Positions 8,641 through 20,521 of a stretch of DNA of 64,000 nucleotides are shown here, piece after piece; position 1 is the stretch's first letter, and each line of letters starts with the position of its first letter. The DNA is taken from NCBI RefSeq assembly GCF_001425205.1, contig NZ_LMDW01000012.1:397479-461478 (forward strand). The letters run 5' to 3'. Below the pieces are notes generated by a model. The model ran no database searches and was not told where the DNA came from. It worked only from the letters and a program-made list of their open reading frames with translations. Source of the DNA: Variovorax sp. Root411. GTDB taxonomy: Bacteria; Pseudomonadota; Gammaproteobacteria; Burkholderiales; Burkholderiaceae_C. The translations under genes were made by a program, and so were the position numbers.

Positions 8641-11025
8641 TCAGGCAAGACCCGTCAGCATCTTGAAGTACAACAGCACGCCGCCCATGTTGACGTCATA
8701 GCCGGCGTTGCCTGTATGAGCGATCGTTTGCGTGGTCGTGTACAGGCCGAAGGCATAGCCGATACCGAACAGTTCGCCCTTGACGCCATTGGTCGATATC
8801 TGGATCCCGTTGTTGAAATTGGCGATAGCCGAGCTGCTGGTGAGCGCGATGTTGGCCCCGACGTTCAGGCCCGAGCTTGTGAACCGCGTCGGCGCCGAGT
8901 CCCAGATACTTGCCCGATTGATGCGCTTGACGTGCTCGCCCTCGATGATGACGTCGCCCTTGGCCGTGATTTCCACGTTGCCCGACGTCGATTCGATGTA
9001 CACGCTCTTCGCCTTGCCCACGTAGTCGCCACCCGTCACGGTCGACGTGTGCGTGCCATCGATGGTTTCGGTAAGTGTCGATGTGATGTGGTCAACCCCT
9101 GTGCCGGTGACCTTCCGATCCCAGCCAGACTTGTATCTTTCCGTGCGCAGCGAATCCTCCGCCGTGAGCTTGGACTCGCCCTTGACCTTCTCCTCCATGC
9201 CGCCTTCGACCTCGACCAGGAATCCGCTCTTGAAAGTCTCGTGCCGTTGCCCGGCCGTCACGACGACTTCCGACGTTCCGGTTTCGACAGTTTCCTTTGA
9301 ACCGGACTTGGTCGTGATCTCGATTCTGTTGTTGAAGAAATGCTCGGTCAACCCACCCGACACTTCGAGCTTCGAGCCGGTCTGGTACATCGCATGGTCG
9401 AGGCCCGCTTTGACGGTCGTGGTGCGCGCCTTCCCGACGGTCAGCGTCTCGTTTCCGGTGATCGTGGTCGTGCGATCACCGCCGATGGTGTCGCGCTCGT
9501 CCGCTTCAACATCGATTTCAAAATCCTTCTCGGCATGAATCCGGACAAGCTCGCTGCCCGGCGCGTCGTCCAGGATGAACTCGTTGGCATTCGCGGGCGT
9601 CCCGTCCTGGCTGCGGCTCACGAAGCCGCTCACCGTGACCTTCGCAGGCAGCTCGAGCGGCGGCATCTGGTCCGAGTTGTAGACGCGGCCGATGATGATC
9701 GGCCGGTCGGGGTGCCCGCCGATGAAATCGACGATCACTTCCTGCCCCTTGCGCGGATGATTCACCGCGCCGTAGTTCGAGCCGGCCCAGGCGCTGGAAA
9801 CGCGCACCCAGCAGGAGCTGTTCTCGTCGCTCTTGCCGTAGCGGTCCCAGCGAAACTGCACCTTCACGCGGCCGTATTGGTCGACCCAATACTCCTGGCC
9901 GGCCTTGCCCACCACGGTGGCAGTCTGCGGTCCGTTGGTGCGGGTCATCGGCGTCACGCGCGGCGGGCGGAACGGGTACGAAGTCGGCTGCACCGCAAAG
10001 CTGAAGCTGTACTGGCTGTCGGCGGCGCCGCTCTCGTAGCCGCCTTCGCGCAGCGCATACGACACGGACACGATCAGGTATTCGCGGTTGTCGTCCTGCC
10101 GCGGGCAGTTCTGCATCGTGAAGCGGTAGCCCGGCGCCATTCCGCGCACGCTGCTGTGGCCGATGTCCCGCTCGGCCTGCGACTGTGCCTCTTCGAGCCT
10201 GACGCGCGAGTAGTGCTCACCCTGTTCGGCCTCGCTGAAGCCGCCGAGCCATTCGTAGATCTCATAGGTATCGTGGGGATTGCCGCGCGGCTGGCTGCGC
10301 ATGCCCATCAGGTCGGCCTTCGACTTCTTGAAGTCGTAGTCGTCCACCACGTAGGTGCCGGGGCGGATTTCCTCGGTCACCTGCCATTGGTCGATCACTT
10401 CCTGGAAGGGATCGGGGTTGCGGTCGGCCGCAAGATAGCTGATCTTGGGATAGCCCGGCAGGGTGTCGTGCGCGCCGATGTCGTCCGCGAGCACCAGCGT
10501 GTGCTGGTTCTTCTCGTGCCTGAAGTAGTAGTAGATGCCCTCATGCTCCATCAGCCGGCTTACAAAGGCGAAGTCGGTCTCCTGGTACTGCACGCAGTAC
10601 TCCCACTGGCGGTAGGTTCCGCTGAGCTTCTTCTCGACCGCGAAGTTGTAGTCGGCAAACACTTCATCGAGGATGTCGACGACCGACTTGTTCTGGAAGA
10701 TCTTGCAGTCGCTGGTGCGTGTCAGGTACCAGAGCCAGGGCCGCACGGTGGCGCGGTACACCACGTAGCGCGACGTGCTGCTCTCCCTGCCGATCATGGT
10801 GAACCGCACGATCTGCCCGTTGAGAAAACGCGGTTCTCCGGCCGTGAGTATTTCAAGCGAGAGCGGCTTGCCCAGCACCGACTTCATGTCGAGCGACATG
10901 CTCGGGCTCAACAGGTCCACCTCGAACTCGAACAGCTGCGACAGCCCCTCGGCGCCATGCATCGAACGGAACATCAGCTGGTCTTCCGCCAGGGGCGTGT
11001 GGACTTTGACAATTCGATTGGCCAT
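8641..11025 (-). CDS. vgrG: VgrG spike protein (TssI)
   Basis: 794 residues. The gp27-like base spans about 1-380 (MANRIVKVHTPLAEDQLMFR; YYYFRHEKNQHTLVLADD). The gp5-like OB region at about 385-480 has the VGKAGQEYWVDQYGRVKVQF and WVRVSSAWAGSNYGA segments. A long Thr/Val-rich beta-helix needle follows to about residue 690. The last roughly 100 residues after GDVIIEGEHVKRI are not the usual DUF2345 and are Gly/Ser-rich and hydrophobic. VgrG trimers tip the Hcp tube and carry effectors. It is 20 bp after tssH and heads the DUF2169/DUF3540/DUF4150 module, so it is part of the main T6SS transcription unit. Confidence 0.95.
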   Translation of the reverse strand: MANRIVKVHTPLAEDQLMFRSMHGAEGLSQLFEFEVDLLSPSMSLDMKSVLGKPLSLEILTAGEPRFLNGQIVRFTMIGRESSTSRYVVYRATVRPWLWYLTRTSDCKIFQNKSVVDILDEVFADYNFAVEKKLSGTYRQWEYCVQYQETDFAFVSRLMEHEGIYYYFRHEKNQHTLVLADDIGAHDTLPGYPKISYLAADRNPDPFQEVIDQWQVTEEIRPGTYVVDDYDFKKSKADLMGMRSQPRGNPHDTYEIYEWLGGFSEAEQGEHYSRVRLEEAQSQAERDIGHSSVRGMAPGYRFTMQNCPRQDDNREYLIVSVSYALREGGYESGAADSQYSFSFAVQPTSYPFRPPRVTPMTRTNGPQTATVVGKAGQEYWVDQYGRVKVQFRWDRYGKSDENSSCWVRVSSAWAGSNYGAVNHPRKGQEVIVDFIGGHPDRPIIIGRVYNSDQMPPLELPAKVTVSGFVSRSQDGTPANANEFILDDAPGSELVRIHAEKDFEIDVEADERDTIGGDRTTTITGNETLTVGKARTTTVKAGLDHAMYQTGSKLEVSGGLTEHFFNNRIEITTKSGSKETVETGTSEVVVTAGQRHETFKSGFLVEVEGGMEEKVKGESKLTAEDSLRTERYKSGWDRKVTGTGVDHITSTLTETIDGTHTSTVTGGDYVGKAKSVYIESTSGNVEITAKGDVIIEGEHVKRINRASIWDSAPTRFTSSGLNVGANIALTSSSAIANFNNGIQISTNGVKGELFGIGYAFGLYTTTQTIAHTGNAGYDVNMGGVLLYFKMLTGLA

Positions 11026-11045
11026 GGCTTGCTCCCTTTCTTCGC

Positions 11046-13762
<2,717 letters not shown>

Positions 13763-13766
<4 letters not shown>

Positions 13767-14935
13767 AAACCCATGGGAGAAGGAGCGGAACGGGAGAACA
13801 ATGCTTCGGGCGGGAACACCATGTCGCCCGCGTCGGTGTCCGACATGCGCGTGCCGAGCCAGCTGCCCCAGCCAAGGCGCTGGTTGCTGCTGAGCCGCAC
13901 GCCGTGCGCGTCCTGCTTCTTCAGGACGAGCCGCAGATCCCACGCGAACTCGATGCCGACGTACTGGCGCACCCAGTCGACCACCTGCTGCAGCCGCTTG
14001 CTGCCGGGCAGGAACTCGCGGAACTCTTCCTGCGAGAGCGGCCCGAGTTCGAGGCGGAATTTGCTCTGCGCGTCGCGCACGGCCAGGCCGATGGTGGCGC
14101 CGCTGCCGAGCCGCTGGTTGCGGCCGGAAAGGCCGATCCGGCTGACCTGGTGCTCGTCGAGCATCACCCAGTCGCTCACGAATTCTTCGACGCGCACGGG
14201 CACGTCGAAGTAGAGCTTGAGGATCTGGATCAGGCCCTCGGGATTGCGCGTCTGGCGCACGAGGTGCCCCGCCATGAAGGTGCGCGCATGGTCGGCGATG
14301 CGGTCGCGCTCCTTGAGGCCGGGCTGCCCCATGTTCATGAGGCTGGACACGTAGTCGATGAAGCGGTGGCCGTCGGGGCGGTCCAGGCTGTTGACCGACT
14401 GCGCATCGGCCCAGGCCCGGTAGAACAGCAGGATCAGCCGGTGATGGAACAGGTCGGCGAACGCGCTGAGGGTGTCGTCGGCGTGATGCCGCTTGCGCTC
14501 GCGCGCGTACTCGGTCAGGTGCAGCGGCAGCGGGCCGTTGGGGCCGAACAGGCCGAAGCCGTAGATCGAGATGCGCGGCGGTCCGTCGCTGTCGACATCG
14601 ACGCCCGACACGTTCGACGGCGCGAAAGCCATCGAGGGCTCCTGCCCAAGGCGCAGCGGCTCGTCGAGCGGACGCGGCGCGCGGCCCAGCAGCGGATGGT
14701 CGCCCTGCGCATCGAGGCGGCGCAGCAGCATGAACAGGTCGTGCTCGAAGGGCTGCTCCAACAGCCTGGCCCAGAGCACCGGGTCGACCTCGGGCACGCC
14801 GCGCCGTGGCGCCGTGCCGGGCAAGGGCGGCGCGACGTCGTGTTGTCGAATCTCGTCCGTATCGAGCACCACCTCGCCTTCGCTGGCGGCCGGCGCGTCC
14901 TGCTGCATTCCGTCAGTGAGGCCGGTTTCGCTCAT
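13763..14935 (-). CDS. tssG: TssG baseplate protein
   Basis: 390 residues; N-terminal 45 residues are acidic and variable, then the TssG core begins at about VDPVLWARLLEQPFEHDLFMLL. Motifs include FGPNGPLPLHLTEYARER and FYRAWADAQSVNSLDRP, as in VasA/TssG. With TssE, TssF and TssK it forms the baseplate wedge. Start and stop overlap both neighbours by ATGA (tssF upstream, tssH downstream), so translation is coupled. There is no signal peptide, as expected for a cytoplasmic baseplate part. Confidence 0.93.
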
Positions 14936-16803
14936 ACGGCAGGCCGACGTCCCACGCGCGGAGTCCAGCGCGCGATCTCGCCGCGCTGCAGGCTGGACAA
15001 CGCGAACTCGGTGAACGCATTGAGCGACACGTGCCGGCTGAAGAACTGCTCCAGCACGGCGCCGAAGAGATAAGGGCTCGCGCCGGAGAACGCGACCTCG
15101 TCGATCTTGAGTGCCACCTCCACGCCGCGCCCGAACACGATGGGGCCCGGCTCGGGCAGGCGGCGGAACACCGGCGCCAGCGCCATCGAGCGCACGCCCT
15201 GGATCTGGCGGCGCACAGAGGGGTCGGCGAGGTTGCCGTACAGGTCGAGCATCTCGCGCAGCGCGGCCGCGCCCTGCGTCGCATCGACGTCGGTGAGGCT
15301 CAGGTAGTTGAGCCCCAGGTGGCTGATGAGGCGCCACGTCAGCGCGCCCTCGGCCAATGCGGGGTACGGGCGCGAGGGCCCGCGCAGGATGCGGATGGAG
15401 CGCACCGGCGCCGACACGCGCAGCGTGAAGTCCGATTCGAGCCCGGTCGGCAGCAGCAGCGGCAGGTCGCGGTTGGTGCACAGCGCATCGAGCGTGATGT
15501 GGCGCAGGCTGTGCGGAAAGGGCGCGTCGTGCTGGTCCACCAGCGAGACATAGACCTCGCTGCCGGTGTAGCTGGTGCGCGTGCCCTGCGCGCGTGCGCG
15601 GTCGGACACCAGGCGCGGTTCGCGGCGCAGCGAGAAGTAGGCACCGAAGTCGCCGTCGTCCGCCGCGAACGAGCCGAGGAAGGGGCGGAACTCGCGCTCT
15701 TCGGAGCCGTTGGCCATGTGGCCGGTGACGCGCTCGACGGTGAATATCTCGAAGTCGCGCGGGCGCGTGCGGTCGATCACCGCATGGTGCTCGTGCTGCC
15801 CCGGCCCCACCGGAATGCGGTCGCTGCGGCGCGGCACGAGGTTGATGATGGGCGTGCAGAACAGCGAGAAGTGCTTGACATCGACCAGCCGTTCGAGGTC
15901 GGCGTCGGCGCGGTCGAGCAGGATCACGATCTCCAGCGTGCTGCCGCCCATGGCCGAGGCCGCCGCGCGCAGCTTGTTCACGCTGAAGAACAGGTAGCGG
16001 TCGGGAAACGCGAAGTACTCGTGCAGCAGCCGGTAGCCCTGGAACGAGCGCGCGTCGTAGGGCAGCAGCGCCTGGTCGGGATCGAACCCCTCGTGCCTGA
16101 TGGCCTCGTCGCCGAGCGGCACGATGCGGGCGGTGCTGCCCCGCCCGCTGCGACACACCACGCCGACGCTGTGGTGCGCCACGAGTTCGAGCACGCGCAG
16201 CGCATGCAGCTCCGCGCCCGAGAGAAAGAATTCGAGCCGATCGAGCGGCATGTCGGCAAAGCGCGCGCCGCCCACCGCTTCGAGCTTGATGGTGATGGCG
16301 CTCTTCGCCTGCCGCGCAACCATCGGCATGGCATGCGCGATCTCCGCCGGCACGGGGCCGATGCCGGCCTCGGCGATCTGGATGGGCCACAGCGTGACGG
16401 CATGGCCGGTGCGGAACTCGCACGCCGTCTGTTCGCCCTTGATCATGCGCCCGCGCAGGATGGTGTGGCGCGGCAGCTCGTAGCCGGCCTTCAGCGAACC
16501 TTCGTTGAGGTTGCCGTCGATCTGCACCACGGCCATCGCGGGCAGCGGCGCGAGGAAGTTGGGGTACACCACCTCGAGCAGCCGCTGCGAGAAGCGCGGA
16601 AATTCCGCGTCCATCTTGAGCTGGATGCGCGCCGTGAGAAAGCTGAAGCCTTCGAGCAGGCGCTCCACGTACGGGTCGCTGACCTCGATGCCGCGCATGC
16701 CGAGGCGCCCGGCGATCTTCGGGTAGCGCTGCGCGAACTCGGCACCGAGCTCGTGCATGTAGGTGAGTTCGCGGTTGTAGTAGTCGAGAAGCCGGGCGTC
16801 CAT
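14932..16803 (-). CDS. tssF: TssF baseplate protein
   Basis: 623 residues. It opens with MDARLLDYYNRELTYMHELG and the RYPKIAGRLGMRG segment, both diagnostic of TssF. Other typical blocks are RLLEGFSFLTARIQLKMD and EVVYPNFLAPLPAMAV. TssF forms the large part of the baseplate wedge with TssG. I chose the ATG at 16803 because the upstream in-frame extension is encoded by an intergenic repeat. The tssG start overlaps its stop. Confidence 0.94.
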   Translation of the reverse strand: MDARLLDYYNRELTYMHELGAEFAQRYPKIAGRLGMRGIEVSDPYVERLLEGFSFLTARIQLKMDAEFPRFSQRLLEVVYPNFLAPLPAMAVVQIDGNLNEGSLKAGYELPRHTILRGRMIKGEQTACEFRTGHAVTLWPIQIAEAGIGPVPAEIAHAMPMVARQAKSAITIKLEAVGGARFADMPLDRLEFFLSGAELHALRVLELVAHHSVGVVCRSGRGSTARIVPLGDEAIRHEGFDPDQALLPYDARSFQGYRLLHEYFAFPDRYLFFSVNKLRAAASAMGGSTLEIVILLDRADADLERLVDVKHFSLFCTPIINLVPRRSDRIPVGPGQHEHHAVIDRTRPRDFEIFTVERVTGHMANGSEEREFRPFLGSFAADDGDFGAYFSLRREPRLVSDRARAQGTRTSYTGSEVYVSLVDQHDAPFPHSLRHITLDALCTNRDLPLLLPTGLESDFTLRVSAPVRSIRILRGPSRPYPALAEGALTWRLISHLGLNYLSLTDVDATQGAAALREMLDLYGNLADPSVRRQIQGVRSMALAPVFRRLPEPGPIVFGRGVEVALKIDEVAFSGASPYLFGAVLEQFFSRHVSLNAFTEFALSSLQRGEIARWTPRVGRRPAV

Positions 16804-16811
16804 TATTGGCT

Positions 16812-16904
16812 CACCCCCAGGCTTCGCGCACTTCGTGTCGCTTCGCCAACCCCCTTGCAGGGGGCAACACCTGAGGCCCGGCAAAGCCGGTTCCTCGGTG
16901 TTTC
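16812..16904. repeat. 93-bp dispersed intergenic repeat, copy 1
   Basis: This stretch fills most of the 121-bp gap between tssE and tssF. It is about 90% identical, in reverse orientation, to 34734-34827. It contains small inverted parts (CCCCCTTGCAGGGGG and CCGGCAAAGCCGG), so it can fold. Two unrelated locations in one window point to a genome-wide repeat family. Confidence 0.85.
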
Positions 16905-16924
16905 ACGAAAAGAGAACACCAGCA

Positions 16925-17464
16925 TCAAAGCCCCCCCGTTGGCCGCAGCACCATGTGGCCGCTTTCGAGGTCGAGCTCCGAGCGCAGGATGAATTCGATC
17001 GGGTACGGCACCGACCACAACGTGCCGCGGATCTCCAGCGCGAGCAGGTTGTGGTGTTCGAGGTCGGTGGCATCGGTCACGCAGCGCACGTCGATGCTGT
17101 CCTTCATGATGCGCGGCTCGAAGTCGATGATGGCCGAGCGGATGGCCGCTTCGACGTCGGCGAAGTCGACCTCCGACATGCGGCCGCCGGCCCAGCCGCG
17201 CACGCCGAAGTTCAGCACCGAGCGGCGCGCGCGCGGCATGGTGTTGATGTTGTGGTCCGCACCGAAGTTGGTGGTGTTGAGCAGCCACTGCAGGTCGCGC
17301 AGCACCGAGTCGCGCAGCAGCCTGCCGCTCATGAGGAAGGCGCCCGCGCGCTCCTGCCGGGTCTGCGGTGTCTTGTCGGTGAGGCGGTCGAGCAGCACCG
17401 GCTGCAGGCGGTCGCGTGCAACGCTTTCCTGCTGGTCGCCGTCGGTGTCCATCATGGCGCTCAT
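16925..17464 (-). CDS. tssE: TssE baseplate protein, gp25-like
   Basis: 179 residues. The gp25-like core covers about 30-170, with LLRDSVLRDLQWLLNTTNFG, then SVLNFGVRGWAGGR and the late IEFILRSELDLESGHM strand. It is the small wedge protein from which sheath assembly starts. The ATG at 17464 overlaps the tagJ stop as ATGA. A much longer in-frame ORF upstream is a shadow of tagJ. The gap to tssF is filled by a dispersed repeat. Confidence 0.92.
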   Translation of the reverse strand: MSAMMDTDGDQQESVARDRLQPVLLDRLTDKTPQTRQERAGAFLMSGRLLRDSVLRDLQWLLNTTNFGADHNINTMPRARRSVLNFGVRGWAGGRMSEVDFADVEAAIRSAIIDFEPRIMKDSIDVRCVTDATDLEHHNLLALEIRGTLWSVPYPIEFILRSELDLESGHMVLRPTGGL

Positions 17465-18324
17465 GCGTCGGTGGCCTCCCGCGCGAACTCGATGAGCCGC
17501 AGGTCGAGCAGCGAGTGGTCGCCGGCTTCGCTGATCAGCGTGCGCTGGCCGAGGCCCGCGTACTGTTCTTCGCCGGCCAGCGGCAGCCAGTCGGTGCGGC
17601 GGCCCAGCGTGGTCTCGTCGTCGAGCCCTTCGAGCGAGCCCGGGTAGCGCACCGGCACCAGGCCGTTGAGCGCGCGGCCGTCGTGCAGTTCGAGCTCGGC
17701 GGGAGCCCACAGCAGGTCGACCAGGTGCTGCGGGCGCGAGAACTTGATGCGGCGCACCTCGGGCAGGGGCAGCCATGCATAGCCCGAAGGCGTGAGCAGC
17801 TCCAGCACGGGGCCGATGCGCACGTCGCCGTCGCACAGCCAGGCGAAGTCGCTGCGCTCCACCGGTTCGCCGTCGAGCGCCTGCGCGGCGCGCGAATCGG
17901 AACGGTCGACGCTGGTGAGCGCGCCGTGCAAGGCGGGCGCGGCCTGGCGCGCGGTCTCGCGCAGGGCGGCGGCTTCCTCGGCGCGATCGGCCGGCAATGC
18001 CGCGGCGGCGATCAGCTGTTCGACCCATTCCGCGTTGCCGCAGACGATGGCCGGTGCGCGCCCGCCGGACCAGAAGTCGCTGCGATGGCGTTCACCCGCG
18101 AGCGCCATCGAACATGTGACGCTGGCAAGCGTGAAAGTGGGATCGAGCTTGGTGGCGAGCTTGAGCTGGTCTTCGGCCCGTTGCCATTCGCCGCGCAGCG
18201 CGAGAAAGTGGCACAGGGCAAGACGCAGGCTGGCGTTCTGGGGGCTGGCGCGGATCTGCCGCTGTACCCATTCGGTGTGCTCGGCCACGGAGCGTTCGCC
18301 CAGCACTGCAAACCCATCGCCCAT
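17461..18324 (-). CDS. tagJ: TagJ (ImpE/SciE-type) T6SS accessory protein
   Basis: 287 residues. The N-terminal half is helical and TPR-like (SPQNASLRLALCHFLALRGEW), and the C-terminal half is the ImpE domain (DFAWLCDGDVRIGPVLELL; GYAWLPLPEVRRI; DLLWAPAELELHDG). In Pseudomonas, TagJ binds the N-terminus of TssB and is linked to ClpV recruitment. The ATG at 18324 is preferred because AAGGAAG lies 6 bp upstream; an earlier ATG at 18351 is possible. It is coupled to tssE by ATGA and follows hcp after two hairpins. Confidence 0.9.
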   Translation of the reverse strand: MGDGFAVLGERSVAEHTEWVQRQIRASPQNASLRLALCHFLALRGEWQRAEDQLKLATKLDPTFTLASVTCSMALAGERHRSDFWSGGRAPAIVCGNAEWVEQLIAAAALPADRAEEAAALRETARQAAPALHGALTSVDRSDSRAAQALDGEPVERSDFAWLCDGDVRIGPVLELLTPSGYAWLPLPEVRRIKFSRPQHLVDLLWAPAELELHDGRALNGLVPVRYPGSLEGLDDETTLGRRTDWLPLAGEEQYAGLGQRTLISEAGDHSLLDLRLIEFAREATDA

Positions 18325-18385
18325 GAAGCTTCCTTGCTGACTGACTGGCACACGGCGCTGACGTTAAAAAGGCCAGTGTGCAAAA

Positions 18386-18440
18386 GACGGCCGCGAAGGC
18401 CGTCGGGAAAACGTCGCGGCCGGCCCGCCGGGCCGGCCGC
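18386..18440 (-). terminator. Two strong hairpins after hcp
   Basis: A GACGGCC-GCGAA-GGCCGTC hairpin (18386-18404) and a GCGGCCGGCCC-GCC-GGGCCGGCCGC hairpin (18416-18440) lie just after the hcp stop on the minus strand. The second is followed by GACGTTTTCCC, only a weak T-tract. This is likely a partial terminator or mRNA-stabilising structure that lets hcp be expressed more than the genes behind it. Confidence 0.5.
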
Positions 18441-18458
18441 GCATCGGGAAAAGGGAGA

Positions 18459-18941
18459 TCAGGATTCCCTGTTTTCCTTGATGTTCCAGCCCAGGACCGT
18501 CTCGGCGCCCTTGCCGCCCTTGTCGGTCTGTTCCCAGTACTGCTGCTTCACCTTGGCGGCCTGGAAGGCGTACTGCACGAACACGGCGTCGGAGCCCTGT
18601 TCGGCCGTGTACTGCACCGAGGTCACCAGCACTTCCTCGAGCGTGACGCGCGTGTATTCGATCTGCGAGCCCCCCGCCTTGCAGACCGACACCTCGATCT
18701 TCGACAGGTGCTTGCCGCTGGCGCAGTTCTTCAGGACGGACGGTGCCGCCTTGTCGATGCGAGCGAGCACCTGCAGGTCATTGAAGCTCGCCTTGCCCAC
18801 GCCCCCGCCACCACCGCTGACCATGTTTCCAGGCTGCGTCGCTCCCCAGGCAAACGACTTGATATCCGTCCACTCCTTGTGGTTCGCATCCTTCGATTCG
18901 CCGTTTGCGCCCTCGACGCGCATGAACATGTCTACTGCCAT
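18459..18941 (-). CDS. hcp: Hcp tube protein (TssD)
   Basis: 160 residues with the Hcp1 pattern: MAVDMFMRVEGANGESKD at the start, IKSFAWGATQPG near 27, EVSVCKAGG near 83 and ITLEEV-like VTLEEVLVTSVQYTAEQG near 99. Hcp hexamers stack to form the expelled inner tube. A GGGGG-containing ribosome site precedes the ATG. The gene sits 47 bp after tssC and is followed by strong hairpins, a common setting for a highly expressed Hcp. No C-terminal toxin extension is present. Confidence 0.95.
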   Translation of the reverse strand: MAVDMFMRVEGANGESKDANHKEWTDIKSFAWGATQPGNMVSGGGGGVGKASFNDLQVLARIDKAAPSVLKNCASGKHLSKIEVSVCKAGGSQIEYTRVTLEEVLVTSVQYTAEQGSDAVFVQYAFQAAKVKQQYWEQTDKGGKGAETVLGWNIKENRES

Positions 18942-18988
18942 GATTAACCCCCAAAGTTATATATGCCCGATTCCGGGACACCGTTGAA

Positions 18989-20497
18989 TTAGCTGCTGTC
19001 CTTCTTGTTGGATGGCAGCTTCGAAACCAGCCGCAACGACACCGTCAGCCCTTCGAGCTGATAGTGCGGCCGGAGAAAAAACTTGGCGGCGTAGTAGCCC
19101 GGGTTGTCCTCGATGGCTTCCACCTGGACTTCCGCCGCCGCCAGCGGCTTCATCGCCTTCGTGTCCTGCGACGAGGTGCCGGGGCTGCCGTCGACGTAGT
19201 TCATGATCCAGTCGTTGAGCCAGCGCTCCATGTCCTCGCGCTCGCGGAACGAACCGATCTTGTCCCGCACGATGCACTTCAGGTAGTGCGCGAAGCGGCA
19301 GCAGGCGAACAGGTACGGCAGGCGTGCCGCGAGGTTCGCGTTGGCCGTGGCATCGGCGTCGTAGTACTCGGCCGGCAGCTGCAGCGACTGCGCGCCGATG
19401 AAGGCCGCGAAGTCGGAGTTCTTGCGGTGCACCAGCGGCATGAAGCCGTTCTTGGCGAGCTCGGCCTCGCGCCGGTCGCTGATGGCGATCTCGGTCGGGC
19501 ACTTCATGTCCACGCCGCCGTCATCGGTCGGGAAGGTGTGGGTGGGCAGGTTTTCCACCGCGCCACCCGACTCCACGCCGCGAATGGACGTGCACCAGCC
19601 GTACTGCTTGAACGAGCGGTTGATGTTCACGCCCATCGCATAGGCCGAGTTGGCCCAGGTGTAGCGGTTGTGCGAGGCCGAGTCGGTCTCTTCCTCGAAC
19701 TCGAATTCGTCGACCGGGTTGGTGCGTGCGCCGTAAGGCAGGCGTGCCAGGAAGCGCGGCATCGCCAGGCCGATATAGCGCGCGTCTTCCGAGTCGCGCA
19801 GGCTGCGCCATGCGGTGTGCTCGGTGTTCTGGAAGATCTTGGTCAGGTCGCGCGGGTTCGACAGCTCCTGCCATGAGTCCATCTGCATCACCGTGGGCGA
19901 GGCGCCCGCAATGAAGGGGCAGTGCGCGGCGGCCGCGATCTTGGCCATTTCGCTGAGCATCTCGACGTCGGGCGGGCTGTGGTCGAAGTGAAAGTCGCCG
20001 ATCAGCGCACCGAAGGGCTCGCCGCCGAACTGGCCGTACTCGGCCTCGTAGATCTTCTTGAACAGCGGGCTCTGGTCCCAACCGATGCCCTTGTGGCGCT
20101 TGAGCGAGCGCGCCACTTCGCGCTTGGACGCGCACATCACGCGGATTTTGAGCTGCTCGTCGGTCTCGGTGTTGTTCACGAGGTAGTGCAGCCCGCGCCA
20201 TGCGCCTTCGAGCTGCTGGAAGTCCTCGTGGTGCAGGATCTGGTTGATCTGCTCGGAGAGCTTGCGATCGATCTCGGTGATGATGGCCTGCACCGTGCGA
20301 TAGGCATCGTTGGAGACGGTGACGGTGCTTTCCAGCGCCTGCACGGCCAGCGTCTTGACGGCGTTCTCCACCGCCTCGCGGGCCTGGTCGGTCTTGGGCT
20401 TGAACTCGCGCTGCAGCAGGTCGGCGAACTCGTTCGGCTCGAGCGCTTCGACGGTGGCGGGTGCGCGCGCGGCGCTCTGTTTGGATGCGGTGCTCAT
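18989..20497 (-). CDS. tssC: TssC, large sheath subunit
   Basis: 502 residues. Family blocks include EGAWRGLHYLVNNTETDEQLKI near 75, FGALIGDFHFDHSP near 150, GLAMPRFLARLPYG near 250 and the C-terminal NPGYYAAKFFLRPHYQLEGL. TssC with TssB makes the contractile sheath. AAGGA precedes the ATG. It lies 24 bp after tssB. Length and motifs are normal. Confidence 0.96.
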   Translation of the reverse strand: MSTASKQSAARAPATVEALEPNEFADLLQREFKPKTDQAREAVENAVKTLAVQALESTVTVSNDAYRTVQAIITEIDRKLSEQINQILHHEDFQQLEGAWRGLHYLVNNTETDEQLKIRVMCASKREVARSLKRHKGIGWDQSPLFKKIYEAEYGQFGGEPFGALIGDFHFDHSPPDVEMLSEMAKIAAAAHCPFIAGASPTVMQMDSWQELSNPRDLTKIFQNTEHTAWRSLRDSEDARYIGLAMPRFLARLPYGARTNPVDEFEFEEETDSASHNRYTWANSAYAMGVNINRSFKQYGWCTSIRGVESGGAVENLPTHTFPTDDGGVDMKCPTEIAISDRREAELAKNGFMPLVHRKNSDFAAFIGAQSLQLPAEYYDADATANANLAARLPYLFACCRFAHYLKCIVRDKIGSFREREDMERWLNDWIMNYVDGSPGTSSQDTKAMKPLAAAEVQVEAIEDNPGYYAAKFFLRPHYQLEGLTVSLRLVSKLPSNKKDSS

Positions 20498-20521
20498 GAT
20501 GGCGGTCCTTGCTGCTCGCGC

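Noticed and set aside
13767..13943. Longer in-frame start for TssH
   Set aside because: The extra 59 residues lie over the end of tssG and are Arg/Ala-rich; the ATG at 13766 forms an ATGA overlap and begins the normal ClpV N-terminus.
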